Below are positions 9,021-20,750 of a DNA stretch of 64,000 nucleotides, one piece after another. The translations under genes were made by a program, and so were the position numbers. Below the pieces are notes generated by a model. The model ran no database searches. It was given only the letters and a program-made list of their open reading frames with translations, and was not told the origin of the DNA. Location of the stretch: contig LS997562.1 in NCBI GenBank assembly GCA_000469685.2, forward strand, positions 17,254,614 through 17,318,613, given 5' to 3'. This DNA is from Haemonchus contortus (lineage: Eukaryota > Nematoda > Chromadorea > Rhabditida > Trichostrongylidae). How positions within the stretch are numbered: the stretch's first letter is position 1; the number at the start of each line of letters is the position of its first letter.

Positions 9021-11248
9021 TGTGGAGCAAAATGTACTTTCACAGCTTCGTTAACTATCGCGGTTGTTCAACTTGTAGGTGTTGCTAAGCCAGTAGATCA
9101 GAAAAAAAAGAACCGATCAAGTACTGAACAAGACGCCTCTGTTTATTGAGTAGACCGAGTAGTAGTGAGCGCAAGTGCCCCCATGATTCTTTATCCACCT
9201 ATTTCTCTACCACAGATGTTGAATCTGTTGTACTAGGTAGAAGAGTGGCCTAGGTTTTCTGGTTTTTCTGGGTTCTCTACAAAATGAAAGATCTAAGTGA
9301 TACACATCTGTGTCTCTCTGCTACTGGAGTTGACATGACTGTTCGTTAGCAGAGGGCGAAGGGGTGAAACACTAGTAGCGTGGTCATACGTTATTTACTT
9401 TCAATGGTCCGTTGTTATTTAAGAAAAAAAATCGTCGTGAAAAGTGTTATTTTAGTCGGACTGTCCGTGTAGTCCTTGCGATTGCATTGGTGCGGCCTTA
9501 CACGATTCGCTCAAGGAGAATTGCTGCTATAAGTGGTACGTTGAGTGAAAGAAAATCTTCGACTTATCTATGTTACCACTCCGATCTGTTATTTTCCCCT
9601 TATGTGATGAAAAGTTTGCCCTATCAGATATGAGATCGGAACCGGGCAAGTCACGACTCCCTTGTTGAGACCATCAATTGCGAAATATGTATCTGTTACA
9701 CTCAAGCCTTTCTTTGCTATCATTTTTCATCCTTATATCCATGCAGAGAGCTGTCTTTTAGAATTCTTTGGAGAATCTAATTGAAGCAAAGATTGGTCCT
9801 CACACGATGCCATTTCAATTTCACCCACAGTTCGCCCGGAAGTGACTATTCGTTTCGAATATTATTATTCCCATATGTCCTTCATCTTTGCAGAGCCCAC
9901 ATGATTGGGTCATATCTCTTGAAAATATGTGCGCGCCTCGTATGTCATTACGAAGTCGCTCATCGTTCCCACGTTTCTCTTGCGTCCGCCAGTTGAATCA
10001 CGAAAAAGAAACGTCGACAAGTCATGATACGCCTCGGGCTGTTCGCCTTGTCTCTTTTACGACTCATTTCCTGAGGATGATTTTTCTTGTCAGGGCAAGT
10101 TGAATCGAAACTAGTGCTGAAGCATAAAAAGAATTGCTATCGATGGGAACAGTTTTCTGAAAGCATATAAATTTGTGTGCATATGTTTCGGAATTTTCAT
10201 GACTTCTGACGAGAATAAGTTCAAGAGTAAACTCAAATGTTGTGCTTCGTTGGTACTAGCACGCGCTGACAAACTTTTCATTGTCGAAGAGGTGTTCTGC
10301 GTTGAAGAATTGTTCAGATATCAGAGTGCACTCGCGTTCTCCACAAAGCCTGAAAATGGTCAGATTGTTTCTTATAATCATTTTCCATTTTTTGGTTTGG
10401 GCTGGAGCCTTTGCCATCAGATCATTGTCGCACCTTTTTGTCGAGAAAGGCACAAAAGCTCATCAGAACCTTCTTAAGAATATTTTTATAAGGTTATAAG
10501 GTGAAGAACATTTCGAAGAGGGTTCTGCTGAGGTTCAGAGATTATTCCAGGGGTACAATTCGGACCCCTTCGTAGCATACGCTTACAATGGAAAGAATCC
10601 AAAACTGATGTTGAGGAAGTGTTCTCGATTTCTTCCTCGCTCCGAATTTCTTTCGAGTCCTCCGTCTGCAATCCAATGGATTAGCGGATATTGTCCATAT
10701 AAGTGCATAAGGATATTGAAAAAGGAAGCCTTTGGTACGAAACGCACCACGAGTGATGACACGAACAATAAGAGATGTTTAAAGAATTGTTTGGACTGGA
10801 ATCTCTCGAGAGTAGTAGTAAATAATTTATTTTTCGAGTGGCGCCGAACCGCAACATATGTAAATGAACTGACTTCGATTAACATACGAGTAGAACACAG
10901 TTAAGGTGATGCATGCAACTGGTTTGTTTTTTTGAAAGGCGAAACATTTTGGTTTTCGAAAGACTGATGCAAATTTCTATGCTTTCTCTCTTGAAGAAGT
11001 CGGAAGAAGCGGAAGTATGTGCGGAAAACCATTTCGGCTATTGCTTTTGAACTTGTCTCTAGGTTTCAGCACTCACAGCATTAACCAGACACTCTGAAAT
11101 GCTAGAATCGCATTCAACTATAAAAGGTGAAATATAATCATATTACCGGTCTCATCATGTATAAACTGACTTGCCTTGTACTTGTAAGACCCCGGCTAGG
11201 GCGTTAGATCTCATTATATGCATAGTTGGTCGTGCCATGGTAAAATGC
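9021..11248. other. No recognised feature
   Basis: AT-rich sequence with only short, compositionally random frames on both strands. No RNA gene, terminal repeat or protein motif was recognised. Confidence 0.5.
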
Positions 11249-11640
11249 GGCACTATTTACGCTTTACTGTCCCTCTTTGTCGAGTGTGGGCTGGATCTCT
11301 ATCGATTTATTTTTTCAAGAAGGTGGAACTGACTAGAAACTTGCCTAGAGGGTGCTTTGATCCGTAGAACATGAATATCGCATCCACTCGTCATAAAGAT
11401 GGCTGGTGTTCCCGTCACAGGCGCCGGCGCCAAATGGAGCTGGGTCACCAATCTTGCTGGGAGCTTGAGGCGTAGCGGGGCGCCAGGCACTTCCACAACG
11501 AATGGACGCGATATTCGTGTTCTACGGGTCGAATTATCCCTCTAGGCTCGTTTCTAGTCGGTTTCACTTTATGGAAAAAAAATTCGATAGTAATTCAGCC
11601 TACTCTTGACAAAGTGGGGCAGTAAAGGGTAAATAGTGCC
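11249..11640. mobile_element. Foldback (near-palindromic) element
   Basis: The element begins GGCACTATTTAC and ends with its reverse complement. The two halves pair over most of 392 bp. For example, GACTAGAAACTTGCCTAGAG (~11330) faces the reverse complement of the segment at ~11540-11560 (GACTAGAAACGAGCCTAGAG), and GTAGAACATGAATATCGC faces GTAGAACACGAATATCGC. The centre near 11430-11450 is GC-rich. No coding capacity is seen. It is probably a MITE or foldback transposon; no clear target duplication was found. Confidence 0.75.
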
Positions 11641-12322
11641 TCTCGAATCTTTGTTCAACTTCCCTCACATGTAATGTACTGACTTCACATGCGTTGCATA
11701 ATGCGCATATCGCAACAGAGTTTGAAAACAGTGCAAACTGAACATTTTGCAGAGGTGTCTGACTGCTACTGTACGGTGCCTAAGTTTTAGTGAAGCTTTT
11801 CGAAGACGGCGATCGTTGAAGTTATTGATGTATTCTTCAAATCGGCTATTTTTTGTAACAAAGCTATTGTTTCTTGTCAAAGAGATGCTAACCTGGTTGC
11901 TGAGAGCAAGTATTCTTGAATGGACGATTTATTCTTAGTGTAATGTTATTAATGTATTCATCCGTTGTGGCTTTTGTGTATAAGAGGAAGAGTACAATGA
12001 GATTTCCAATTATTTTCTGCATTACATCGGATAGGTTTTCCGAATGCCTTCATATTAATGTTCTTCGTTCTTTGTCTTGGGCAAGCCTGCAAGCCTGGTC
12101 TCAGGGTCACATTCTCACACGTCGTCGTGCTTCTCGGGCAAAGCATGACTAAAAGTGTTCATTTGGCAGTGAACGGTATCGTAGAGGCTCTGCGAACATG
12201 TGTTCGAAAGTCCCTTCCAAAATATTAAATCCCATCATATCTGAATAGTTTACATAGAAAAGTCGGTGTTCAAGGTAGTGCTGATATTTATTGGCTAACC
12301 GTTATCAATCCATTAAAAACAA
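11641..12322. other. No recognised feature
   Basis: Short frames only, between two mobile elements. Confidence 0.5.
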
Positions 12323-13255
12323 TCCTACTATATATAATTCGCTAAGTGTGTCTGTTGGTGTGTCGGTGTGTGTGTGTGTGTGTCGGTGTGTGTGTCTGGC
12401 CGGAAATTCATAACTCCGGTCCCCGTGGACCTAGAGCGTTCAAACTTGGCAAGAGTTGGGGGCAGGATGGGAACACTTATGGTGGGTGGAAGGATCGGAC
12501 TAAATGCACAGGGGGCGGGGCGTGCGCGATAGAAATTTTAGGCCGCAATTTCATAACTACTGTCCCCATGGACCGAGAGCTTTCAAGCTGGGTAGGAGTA
12601 CGGGGGGCAGGATGAGAACACTTATGATGGGTGGCAGGAGTCGATAGAAATTTTGGGCCGCAATCTCATGACTCCTGTTTACGTAGACCGAGAGCGTTGA
12701 AATTTGGTAGGATTACACTTTTCGTGCTAACAGTGGAACCTTTGCATTCTAATATGTGATGTAGTATATGACGGTATCGTAGGTCCTCGGTGACAAGAAC
12801 TGATTATAATTAATAAGAGAAGATAAGGGACCCAAAAAGGCCACATACCGATCAAAATACGATACGATACGATAAGCATATCAGAACCTTATTCATTTCT
12901 TACTATTAGATTGTGACCGCTACCCAGCAGGGTTTGTGATTCAATGAAGGATCCTTTTCGCTCGATATCATTTGCGGCAAAACTTAATAGACCGCCCGTA
13001 ATCTGGAATTCTCAACTAATGATATCTCCGTGGAGAAAAGGGTCCATTGATAAAGAACATCTGATAATGGTGCTACCATCGCTTAGAACATCTCCACAGC
13101 ATCATCTTTGGTTGTCTAACAGTTGGTGCGGAAAAAAACCTAAAATCTATAAACTTTGAAAAAGGGGAAAAAATTCTTCAGTTAAATATTTCTCGGGATA
13201 GGGTGTTTGACACAAGAAGGAGGAGAGCCTGGCGGTAGCCGGGCGATCCGACTGG
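12323..13255 (+). mobile_element. Non-autonomous Helitron-like element, 933 bp
   Basis: The 5' end is TCCTACTATATATAATTCGC after an A. The 3' end is CTGG followed by T (CTRR type), with a GC-rich hairpin (GCCTGGC...GCCGGGC, 13228-13243) ending 8 bases before CTGG. There are no inverted termini and no target duplication: A on the left, T on the right. All of these are Helitron hallmarks. A GTGT-rich leader (12357-12397), a partly tandem block (ATAACTCC, GGGAACACTTATG) and a GATAC run (~12855-12873) lie inside. The element at 54931-55863 is a diverged relative of the same length. Confidence 0.7.
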
Positions 13256-13679
13256 TGTAATATACACTCATTAGTTGATGGGAGCATATAAGGTGAACGG
13301 AGCTAGATCAGCACAGAGTTAGACATGAGTTGATTCAGACCATCAAAAGATCGAAGTTTTTTGTTAATGGTTCGTCGTCGATAGTCGCAGTATCGTCGAT
13401 AAACCAAGTACGCAACTGATATCATTTGCTGCTACACTTCCCGAACCCAATGATGTGGTTATACTGTGTGCTTATTTTGCTCAGACGCTTGTCCAATCAC
13501 GATGTGTGAGTCTGTTTGCTTCGCCGTTGCTCCGCGCAGGATATAAGGTTTCATCTGCCGTCATCGTATCACATATACTGGTATGCCGTGCTTGGCTCTA
13601 CCTCTTAGCATATCAGTTTCCCTAAGACTCTTTGCATTTAGACGAGGCGACCTGTGAATCCTGATAATTATGCCAACCA
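13256..13679. other. No recognised feature
   Basis: Sequence between the Helitron-like element and the RTE fragment; nothing recognised. Confidence 0.45.
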
Positions 13680-14397
13680 CTCCATATGTGCTACCAGTCG
13701 TCCTGTTGACCCTCAGCTGGCTGCGGGAGCCAGTAACTTCTACATTCGTTCCTGTTGTAAGTCAGTGTATCCTCCTCGCTTCTTTTCTTCCTTGGCTTGA
13801 GCAAAAGCGTTCTTCGCCTTCGCTTGTGACGGAGCTTGTCCTGTCCTCAACGATTACCCTGCTTGCTTAGGGTCTAATAATCTGAGTGTATATTAAAGCA
13901 AGGGGAGCTGCAGCGTCGATAAGGTAGGTCCAAACCCTTATATTCTTTTCCTCATCCACTACTACCTCGATATTGTTAAACAGATCCGACCTAGGAGGTT
14001 CACTGTGTCCAATTCTCGACCGAGACACACATAGCTAGAGCATTCCAGAATGATCGTCTCATTCACCGTAGAAGGTGAATAAGGTAGATGTCCATCACTC
14101 CTTTCTTATCTCATTGTCTTCGTCAGGTTTAGTTTTGACTAATCCTTCCTTCAGTGTTGTCGAATTTGGCCAGCATTTGTTGCGCTGCTCGATTTTAGGT
14201 GTTACATGCGCGATATCGTCTGCAAAGCGGAAATGACTCGCCATCCCTCGTTCCCATATCCTCCTCTCCCAAACAATGCACGATGTTCTCGAGCAGCGAA
14301 AATCATCCTGGGCCCTTCTTTCTCGATTTATTACGACTTACTCGTAGGTTGGGATATCTTGGGCATGAATTTACTGTAAAACAAAATCAATCTTATA

Positions 14398-15666
14398 TTG
14401 GGTTGTCCGAAAAGTTCCCGCCGATTTTTGATTCATCTTTGAATGAAAATTCCTAGAAGAGGAAATCCATTGATTGAACAATATATCCTCCATTCTGTTC
14501 AGTGAGGCTTCGCCATCTTCCTGTAGGTTCCAGTTCCCCTTTTCCATAGAAGGTTTCAGACTTAAAATCGAAAAATCCACTCAGGTGCTTTTTGCAGTCC
14601 TCCAGCGAATTGAACGATTTTTCCATTCAAGGAATTTTGCATAAACCCAAACAAGTGGTATTCTGATGATGCTATATCTGTACTATATGGTGGGTGTGGT
14701 AAGACATCCCACCCAAGCTTTAGCAACTTTTGACGAGTGGCCAAAAGTACGTGTGGTCTGGAGGTACCCTGTTGGAAGATTACGCCCTCACAATTGGCCA
14801 CTTCGGGTCGCTCTTGGCCTATCGCTGTCTCCATATTTTCTAGTCAACTATAGTACCTTTCCTAAGTCATCTTTTGATTGTGCGACAACAGCTCATGGTA
14901 AGCGATTTCCCTGTAATCCCATCAGCAACTCAGCATAGTCATCCGCACCTGAATTTTGACTTTTGTAGCGGTTTGTGACGGCTCACTAAGGGGCTACACG
15001 ATCGTTTCCGCCCCTCATTGCTGTACACAATCCGATTTTAGTCCCTCGTGCTCATGCGTTTCAGAGACGGCTCATTTTTACTTCGTTCGAGCAACGAGTC
15101 GCGCATGGAGGGCGGTCCATCGCTCCTTTCGCGAGATATCTTAATATCAAGGCACTTTACAAAACCAAGCGTTTGCAGATGACCACGGATGGTTAAATTC
15201 GAAACACTAAGCCCTTGTCCTACTCCGCGAGCAGTGATGTGCCGATTCGCTTCGGTTAACATTTTGAGTTGATCATTTAAACTGATGATAGTCTTCTTAG
15301 AGATGCCGGTGTTCGAAGGCAAATTCACTCGTTTGGATCCCGCAAACTAGTCATGCATTATACGTTCCTCTAGGGCATGGTCTACCCAAACGTCGTATAT
15401 CTTTTATGCGGCTTGAGCCGCATCTAGGCCTTGCGGTAGAAGAAATACTTCAGATGTCGAAAATGCGCACAGTGGTTCTCCATTTTCGTACGAGTCCTGT
15501 ACAGAGAAACTTCTTCAAATGTTGACAGAATCCCAACCATAATATAGAGGAGTACCCACTCTTTTCAGAAAACATATAACTTTATTAGGTTGGTTCCTTG
15601 ATATTATGTACAACGGTTGATAAATCCGGGGTATCAAAATCGGCGGAAACTTTTCGGACAACCCAA
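14398..15666 (-). mobile_element. Mariner-like DNA transposon inside the RTE fragment
   Basis: The 1269-bp element has ~31-bp terminal inverted repeats (TTGGGTTGTCCGAAAAGTTC... at the left, its complement with one mismatch at the right) and flanking TA at 14396-14397 and 15667-15668. Transposase fragments read on the minus strand. It is younger than the RTE copy it interrupts. Confidence 0.9.
14430..15330 (-). pseudogene. Decayed mariner transposase (irritans-type relative)
   Basis: The N-terminal part (15328-15038) contains ...GLSVSNLTIRGHLQTLGF, a helix-turn-helix, and LLERSKNEPSLKRM, normally just before the first catalytic Asp. The C-terminal part (14834-14562) contains GTSRPHVLLATRQKLLKLGW and PHPPYSTDIASSEYHLFGFM, whose usual form is PPYSPDLAPSDYH and whose YSxD Asp is retained. 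The middle is frameshifted, so no full DD34D protein is encoded. Confidence 0.8.
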
Positions 15667-16069
15667 TACATGCGAATGTAGTGGGAATACTTAGTGGTCC
15701 AATTCTCGGATCACAGCTTCTCTTGCAACATTAGCAAAAGCTTACTTTCAATCGGTGGAGATAAGATATAACACTACCCAGTATTTCACGATATACAATG
15801 AGTCTTGTGGCAGGTGGAAAAGAGCGATTGTATTGAACCTTCCCTGGATTCTTCGCACGGCGTGTCTTTCATTTACGATTCTTCCAATCTTCTCCAGGGT
15901 AACATCTATGAAGAGTTAGTAGACTGCGGAGAAGGCAGAGTAATTTTAGCTGCCGGTATCGTCCGGATCTTCCTTCTTGTACAGTAGCACAGTCGTGCTA
16001 GTTCTCCACGACATGGGCATTTTGCATTCCGACGGGTACCGCGCGAAGGGCCTAGCCAGAACTCAGAAC

Positions 16070-16849
16070 ATAACTGTTGGCAGACTCTTGATATCCTATT
16101 GAGACCGGGCGCGGTACAAGTATTCAGCGACGTCGTTGCATGTTAAATAGCTCTGCGGAGCTCGGCACACGCGGGAAGGGGCACGTGTCGGAATGGTTCG
16201 GTGCCAACAGTCAAACATCTTATTTTTGCATTGAGAAACTCCAGACACTGGGAAAAAATGTTCTAAGGTGAGGATTGGGTCAACAAACCAGGGGTCCGGG
16301 AACATCTCCTCGAAGACGGCGTCGCGCACGCCGCACCCGCCGCGTATCGCAGGATTGCGATGGAAGATAGGAGCGCGCAATTTGTGAGGTAGGGAGTCCT
16401 ATAATTATTTGAATTACCTCGCCGCTCCCTTCAATTCCAATGCGGTATTGATCTTCGCTAATATAGGGGAAGTCATTCTAATAAACAAATCTAATAAACA
16501 TATAAACAAGAAAAGAAAGAAAGGAAGATAAAAAACGATCAAAACCAATAAAAAAAGGAAGGCAATCAACGAAAAATATTGCGTCATATCGATTGGCGGG
16601 GGGTGGGGTGAATACGGTAATTGCAGTGACATTTGCCGCATGCCGCAAGGGAGAATGCCGCAATCGGGGAGAAGTTCCGTTACCCAACAAACCAGACGGA
16701 GGAGACCCACGTGCTGTGGGCAGCTTTCTCAAAATTGGCAGTTCTTTTCAGATGTATTCATAACTCGATTCAATTAAGGCGCAGAGGCCAGGAAAAAGTG
16801 AAATGAATGAGCAGATCCTCATGCTGGGCTTGCGTAAACTTAGCGAAGC
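16070..16849. other. No recognised feature
   Basis: Frames here are short and show no family motif. A poly-purine stretch lies around 16490-16560. Confidence 0.45.
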
Positions 16850-17515
16850 TCCGCCGACAGTGGGCGGGGCGTGCGGTGAAACGGAAGCCACCTTTCAAAA
16901 TGAATGGAACTTTGCTTGGAAACGTTTTCGGATGCGGGAAAAAAGTGCTTGGAGGTAATGGAACAAATGTGGCCAAATCCTCGAAGTAGGCGGAGTGGGT
17001 ACTAAAGTGGGCGGAGCTCAGATCAAAAATCTACAACTATATTCAGGAACTTTCTTAGATGCAGCAAGGTGTTAAGGTGTAAAAGAACAAATGTGTTCAA
17101 ATCCAATTGTGGGCGGAGTTGGCACCAAAGCGGGCAAGACTTAGATCAAAAATTTATAATCTTATTCAGAAACATTCTGAGTTGCGGCAAAAGGTGTTAA
17201 GGTGTAAAAGAACAAATGGTCAAGTTCCTGAAGTGTTCGGGGTTGCCACGGAAGTCGGCGGGGCTTAGACAAAATTTATAACTCTATTTAGAAACGTTGT
17301 GGGATGCGGAAAAAAGTGGTATGATGTAGTAGGGCAAATATGGTCAGATTTCACAAGTGGGCGGGATTGGCACTGAAGTGGGCTTACATCAAAATTATTA
17401 AGTCTCTTCAGATACGTTTTAGAACGCGGGAGACAGGTGTCTGGAGGTAGTAGATTTAATGTGGTTCGGAGTTTGAAGTGGGTGAGGTTTGCAAAGAGGG
17501 GGCGGGGCCGAGATC
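16850..17515 (+). repeat. Minisatellite, about five units of 121-125 bp
   Basis: Anchors of the type AACAAATG(T)GGTCAAAT recur at about 16962, 17086, 17211, 17333 and 17455. Units also share GTGGGCGGAG, GATCAAAAATTTATAA, TATTCAGAAACGTT and GATGCGGAAAAA. The copies have diverged by substitutions and small indels, so the array is not recent. No coding role is apparent. Confidence 0.8.
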
Positions 17516-19537
17516 AACCGTGACCACATAGGTGTACAACTAGTGATCCCACTGAACTCTTCAAAAATTACGCTAAAAATTTCCTAAAAGTTGGTGTCCA
17601 TTATTCCACACATTAGTCCCTTCTACACAAGAGCAGTTGCGTGTAAATGTAGATGTGAAGACGTGTAAATCCCTATAACTGTCCAAAGGGCTTTCCATTC
17701 GAAGTTTATGTTCATGGCCACAAACAGCCCAAACTACATAGGGTTTCTTCGGCTACATGGGCTGCAGAGGTACTTGATTTGGATGCATCGAAATACTCTT
17801 CCTGGCCGCGTACAGTACAGCCCCATTTCGCATCCCAAAAAAATGATGGCCGCTACAAAAGTGTCAGGGAAGAGGCTCAGATGATAAAGGTCTATAATGG
17901 GAATCAGAAGCTAATGTATCTCCGTCCCTCATTTCTAGAGCTCCTAGTGCACGTGATAGCATGCGTAGCCGCCTGGTTACGTTGCAACTTGTTGAGAAGC
18001 GTTTAGTAAAATCTAAACATTAAACAATCGCAACAAAATAGCCAAATACTGTGAATTTTGAAACGTTGCGTTGATGTGCTACATTTCGTTTGGCTCCTCA
18101 TTTCAGACTTCGGCTGTGCACCTAATAAAATATAATCAGTGACTGAGTGATATAAATTTTGTAAATTTTAATATTTGCTCTTTCTTTTTTCGACAGACTT
18201 TGAATTTCACTCACGTCCATGAGCGAAAACTCGATGATCGTCTCTAAGTTCCTACACAGAATGCCGAAAAGTTCCTTTGAGATAAATTTGATCCAAATTA
18301 GCACACCCAGTACATTGTCGAGCCAAGTGTTCAAAAGTTAAGGGTTTTGGCGGGATTGCCGATGATCGGTCGTCGCGTGTTCGTGACCGGTTTCAGCCTT
18401 AGAGCAAACAACTGCACGTATCGCCTTGATCCATTTGTTTCACTGAATCCGAACCATACAGACATGAGCCCCTAGAAAAAGTCCTAACTGCTCTTCTATT
18501 CGAATGCAGAAATCAAAATAATCGGTCGATTCAGGCTGAAAGTGTTAGTTGGAAGAGGGCGCCCTTTGTCTCTGACACTATGCACTAGAGCGCAGGGAAT
18601 AGGGGTTAGTCGACCATGTGGACCTGTAGTAGTGTCCTGTCCTTGCCTGAAAACGTTTTGCCTGAAACGATACAGTCCTTTAATTGGAAAGGACGTCGAG
18701 GAGGGTGCTTCCTTCTCTCCCTGAAACTCAAACTTTAAAATCCTAAAGGCACAGTTCACGATAGTTTCAGGGTATCCGGTTTTTGACGAATGATGAAAGA
18801 TACAGTCTATAGTGGTACAACGATAGTGAAGAAAACGCGAAAAAATGTGTATATAAAGAAATACGAGCTAACGAAAAACTAGTAAAAAAAAACGGGTTCT
18901 ACGAGTTCAAGGCAGAAGAAGACGTGGAAGGAGTGTTCGGGCGAGCTCTCGCAATGTCTGCCATTACGTACAACACACTCGGACAGCCGATTTCACTTTC
19001 TTTACTGATTGGACTTACTCCTCTGGTATTATTCTGCTGCACTGTTGCTGTTCTTCTGCATCATGTATGCACTGGATCGGAAAGGTAGGTGAAAATTTTC
19101 CTTAGTGATGTTTTACGATAAAATGTATATATTCGCCGGTAATATGTAGTTTGGGTGTGCCAGCGCCCTTTCGTGCCCTGCGTCTCTGGCACCAGACGAC
19201 AGAGTGCATAGAGACCGCGTTACAGCGCAGAGATGGCCTGCTGCCCAGCTTTCTGCTCGAAATATTCATCTTACTTGCCTCCTCTTCTAGCGAGACCTCT
19301 ACGCACTCTTAGGAGACGTGAAGTAAGAACGGTTTTGTGTAACCGATCCGCCGCTCGCGGCCGTCGCGGACCATTTGCCTAGTTATAACATTTCTACTTG
19401 TTTCTTTATTTTATTTAGCAATACTTTGTATAAGACAACGTCAGAAACGACTAACCAAATACAATACCAGCAACACTAGAGACTGAACTAATAACAGCAA
19501 TTTGATTAGAAATGGAAGCATGGTACCAGCTATGCCT
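17516..19537. other. No recognised gene; possible MITE end
   Basis: No gene motif was recognised. At ~18744-18790 the sequence AAAGGCACAGTTCACGATAG resembles the terminus of the foldback at 26290, followed by a shared TTT.AGGGTATCC-like segment also present near 28084. Confidence 0.4.
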
Positions 19538-20750
19538 TTACGAGTTTTGTATGAGTTTTGCTATTGAGCGTTTGTAGGACTCCCGAGAGCCCGGGATGCA
19601 GTTGGATTCGCTGAAATGCAGGTATGAAAGACCTGCCCTGACAGTGAAAAAAGTGCGCCTGATGGTGGTTTTAGGTCTGGGAAAAGATAATTTGAGCTGG
19701 CCACCCCTGGTGATAGATGGAATAAGGCTGTAAAACTGAGAAATATTAACCGTGGATCTCCCCCTGAGCAGGTAATGAATCATACAAAAGTCAAAGAAAG
19801 TTCGTCTGGACTGAAGAGAAGGAAGATCATAATACTTGTTCTGTATTTCGACCTTTGGTATTTTTTAATAAAGAAATCCACCGCCACCGAATTTTCCCAT
19901 TATCCTCTGATGGGCGGATGTTAGTTTTGTAAACCGAAATAAGTGTTCTAGAGTCCTTAGTTGTCAGAGCTTCGAAGACATGATAGGTTCTATGGTACGC
20001 CTTTTTGCAGATTAGGTTACAATGTGACGAGAAGTCAAGCTTATCATTGTATAGGAACCCTAGGTCCTTAACTTCATTAACCTTAGAAATCTCCTTAGTA
20101 TCTTAGTATCAATAAAAAAGGCGGACGAGTCTGGAGGACCCAAGTGCATATGACAGGATTTGGTATGGGACAGAGGAACTGCCAATCTGTGGACCACTGT
20201 ACGAGACTGTTGGTGGAAGACTGTAGGCAATGGGCATCCAGAGAGAGTCAATAACTTTGTAAAATTTCAAATCATCAGCATACTGTTCACACACAACATT
20301 GTACTGAGAGCAAATCAAGGGCAAGTCTGGAGAACATATATAGGGGATAACACCCCTTCTTGGGGAACCCCACTCTTTGCATAAAGGACTTTCGAAAAGG
20401 AGTTGTTTATGCGAACTTGATAACTACGCTCACTGAGGTATTCCTCTATCCACTTGCACACTTTCTCATGGAAACCAAACTTATGAATTTTATAGATCAG
20501 CTTTTTATGACTGACTTTATCAAAGGCTTTGGTAAAGTCAAAGTCGATTACATCAATACTCTTCTTATTATCTAAAGCCTCTGTCTAGTCGTTGAGTGAT
20601 TCAAGCATATTCGTAACTACAGACCTTCCTATTACGAAACCATGCTGTGAATCAGGAATCAATTTGTTCTCTGCAAGATGCTCGAGAATATGCTTTTTAG
20701 CAGCTCAAACATTCTAGCATTCTTCATACAGCTCAATTGCTTACGATCGC
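19538..20750 (-). pseudogene. CR1/jockey-like reverse transcriptase fragment
   Basis: Minus-strand translation gives AENKLIPDSQHGFVIGRSVV, then DFDFTKAFDKVSHKKLIYKI (motif A), EYLSERSYQVRIN, GVPQEGVLSPILY (motif B) and, in another frame, YADDLKFYKVIDSL (catalytic YADD). The far end (19783-19538) keeps RGRSTVNISQFYSLIP, the usual C-terminal tail of this class. Frameshifts and stops are frequent. No endonuclease was found, so the copy is 5'-truncated, as is common for such elements. Confidence 0.8.

Larger units (their letters stand above)
13680..16070 (-). pseudogene. Decayed RTE-type reverse transcriptase, split by a mariner
   Basis: Two minus-strand parts flank the mariner at 14398-15666. 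The upstream part (15667-16070) reads KMPMSWRTSTTVLLYKKED, then Y.LF..VTLEKIGRIVNERHA, which matches the start of the RTE polymerase (the SRTVLLYKKGD region). The downstream part (~13930-14397) reads MASHFRFADDIAHVTPKIEQ, with FADD as the catalytic motif, then ILECSSYVCLGRELDTVN, a conserved post-catalytic block. Weaker homology continues toward 13680. Several stops and frameshifts are present. It belongs to a different RTE lineage from the intact element at 482. Confidence 0.7.
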
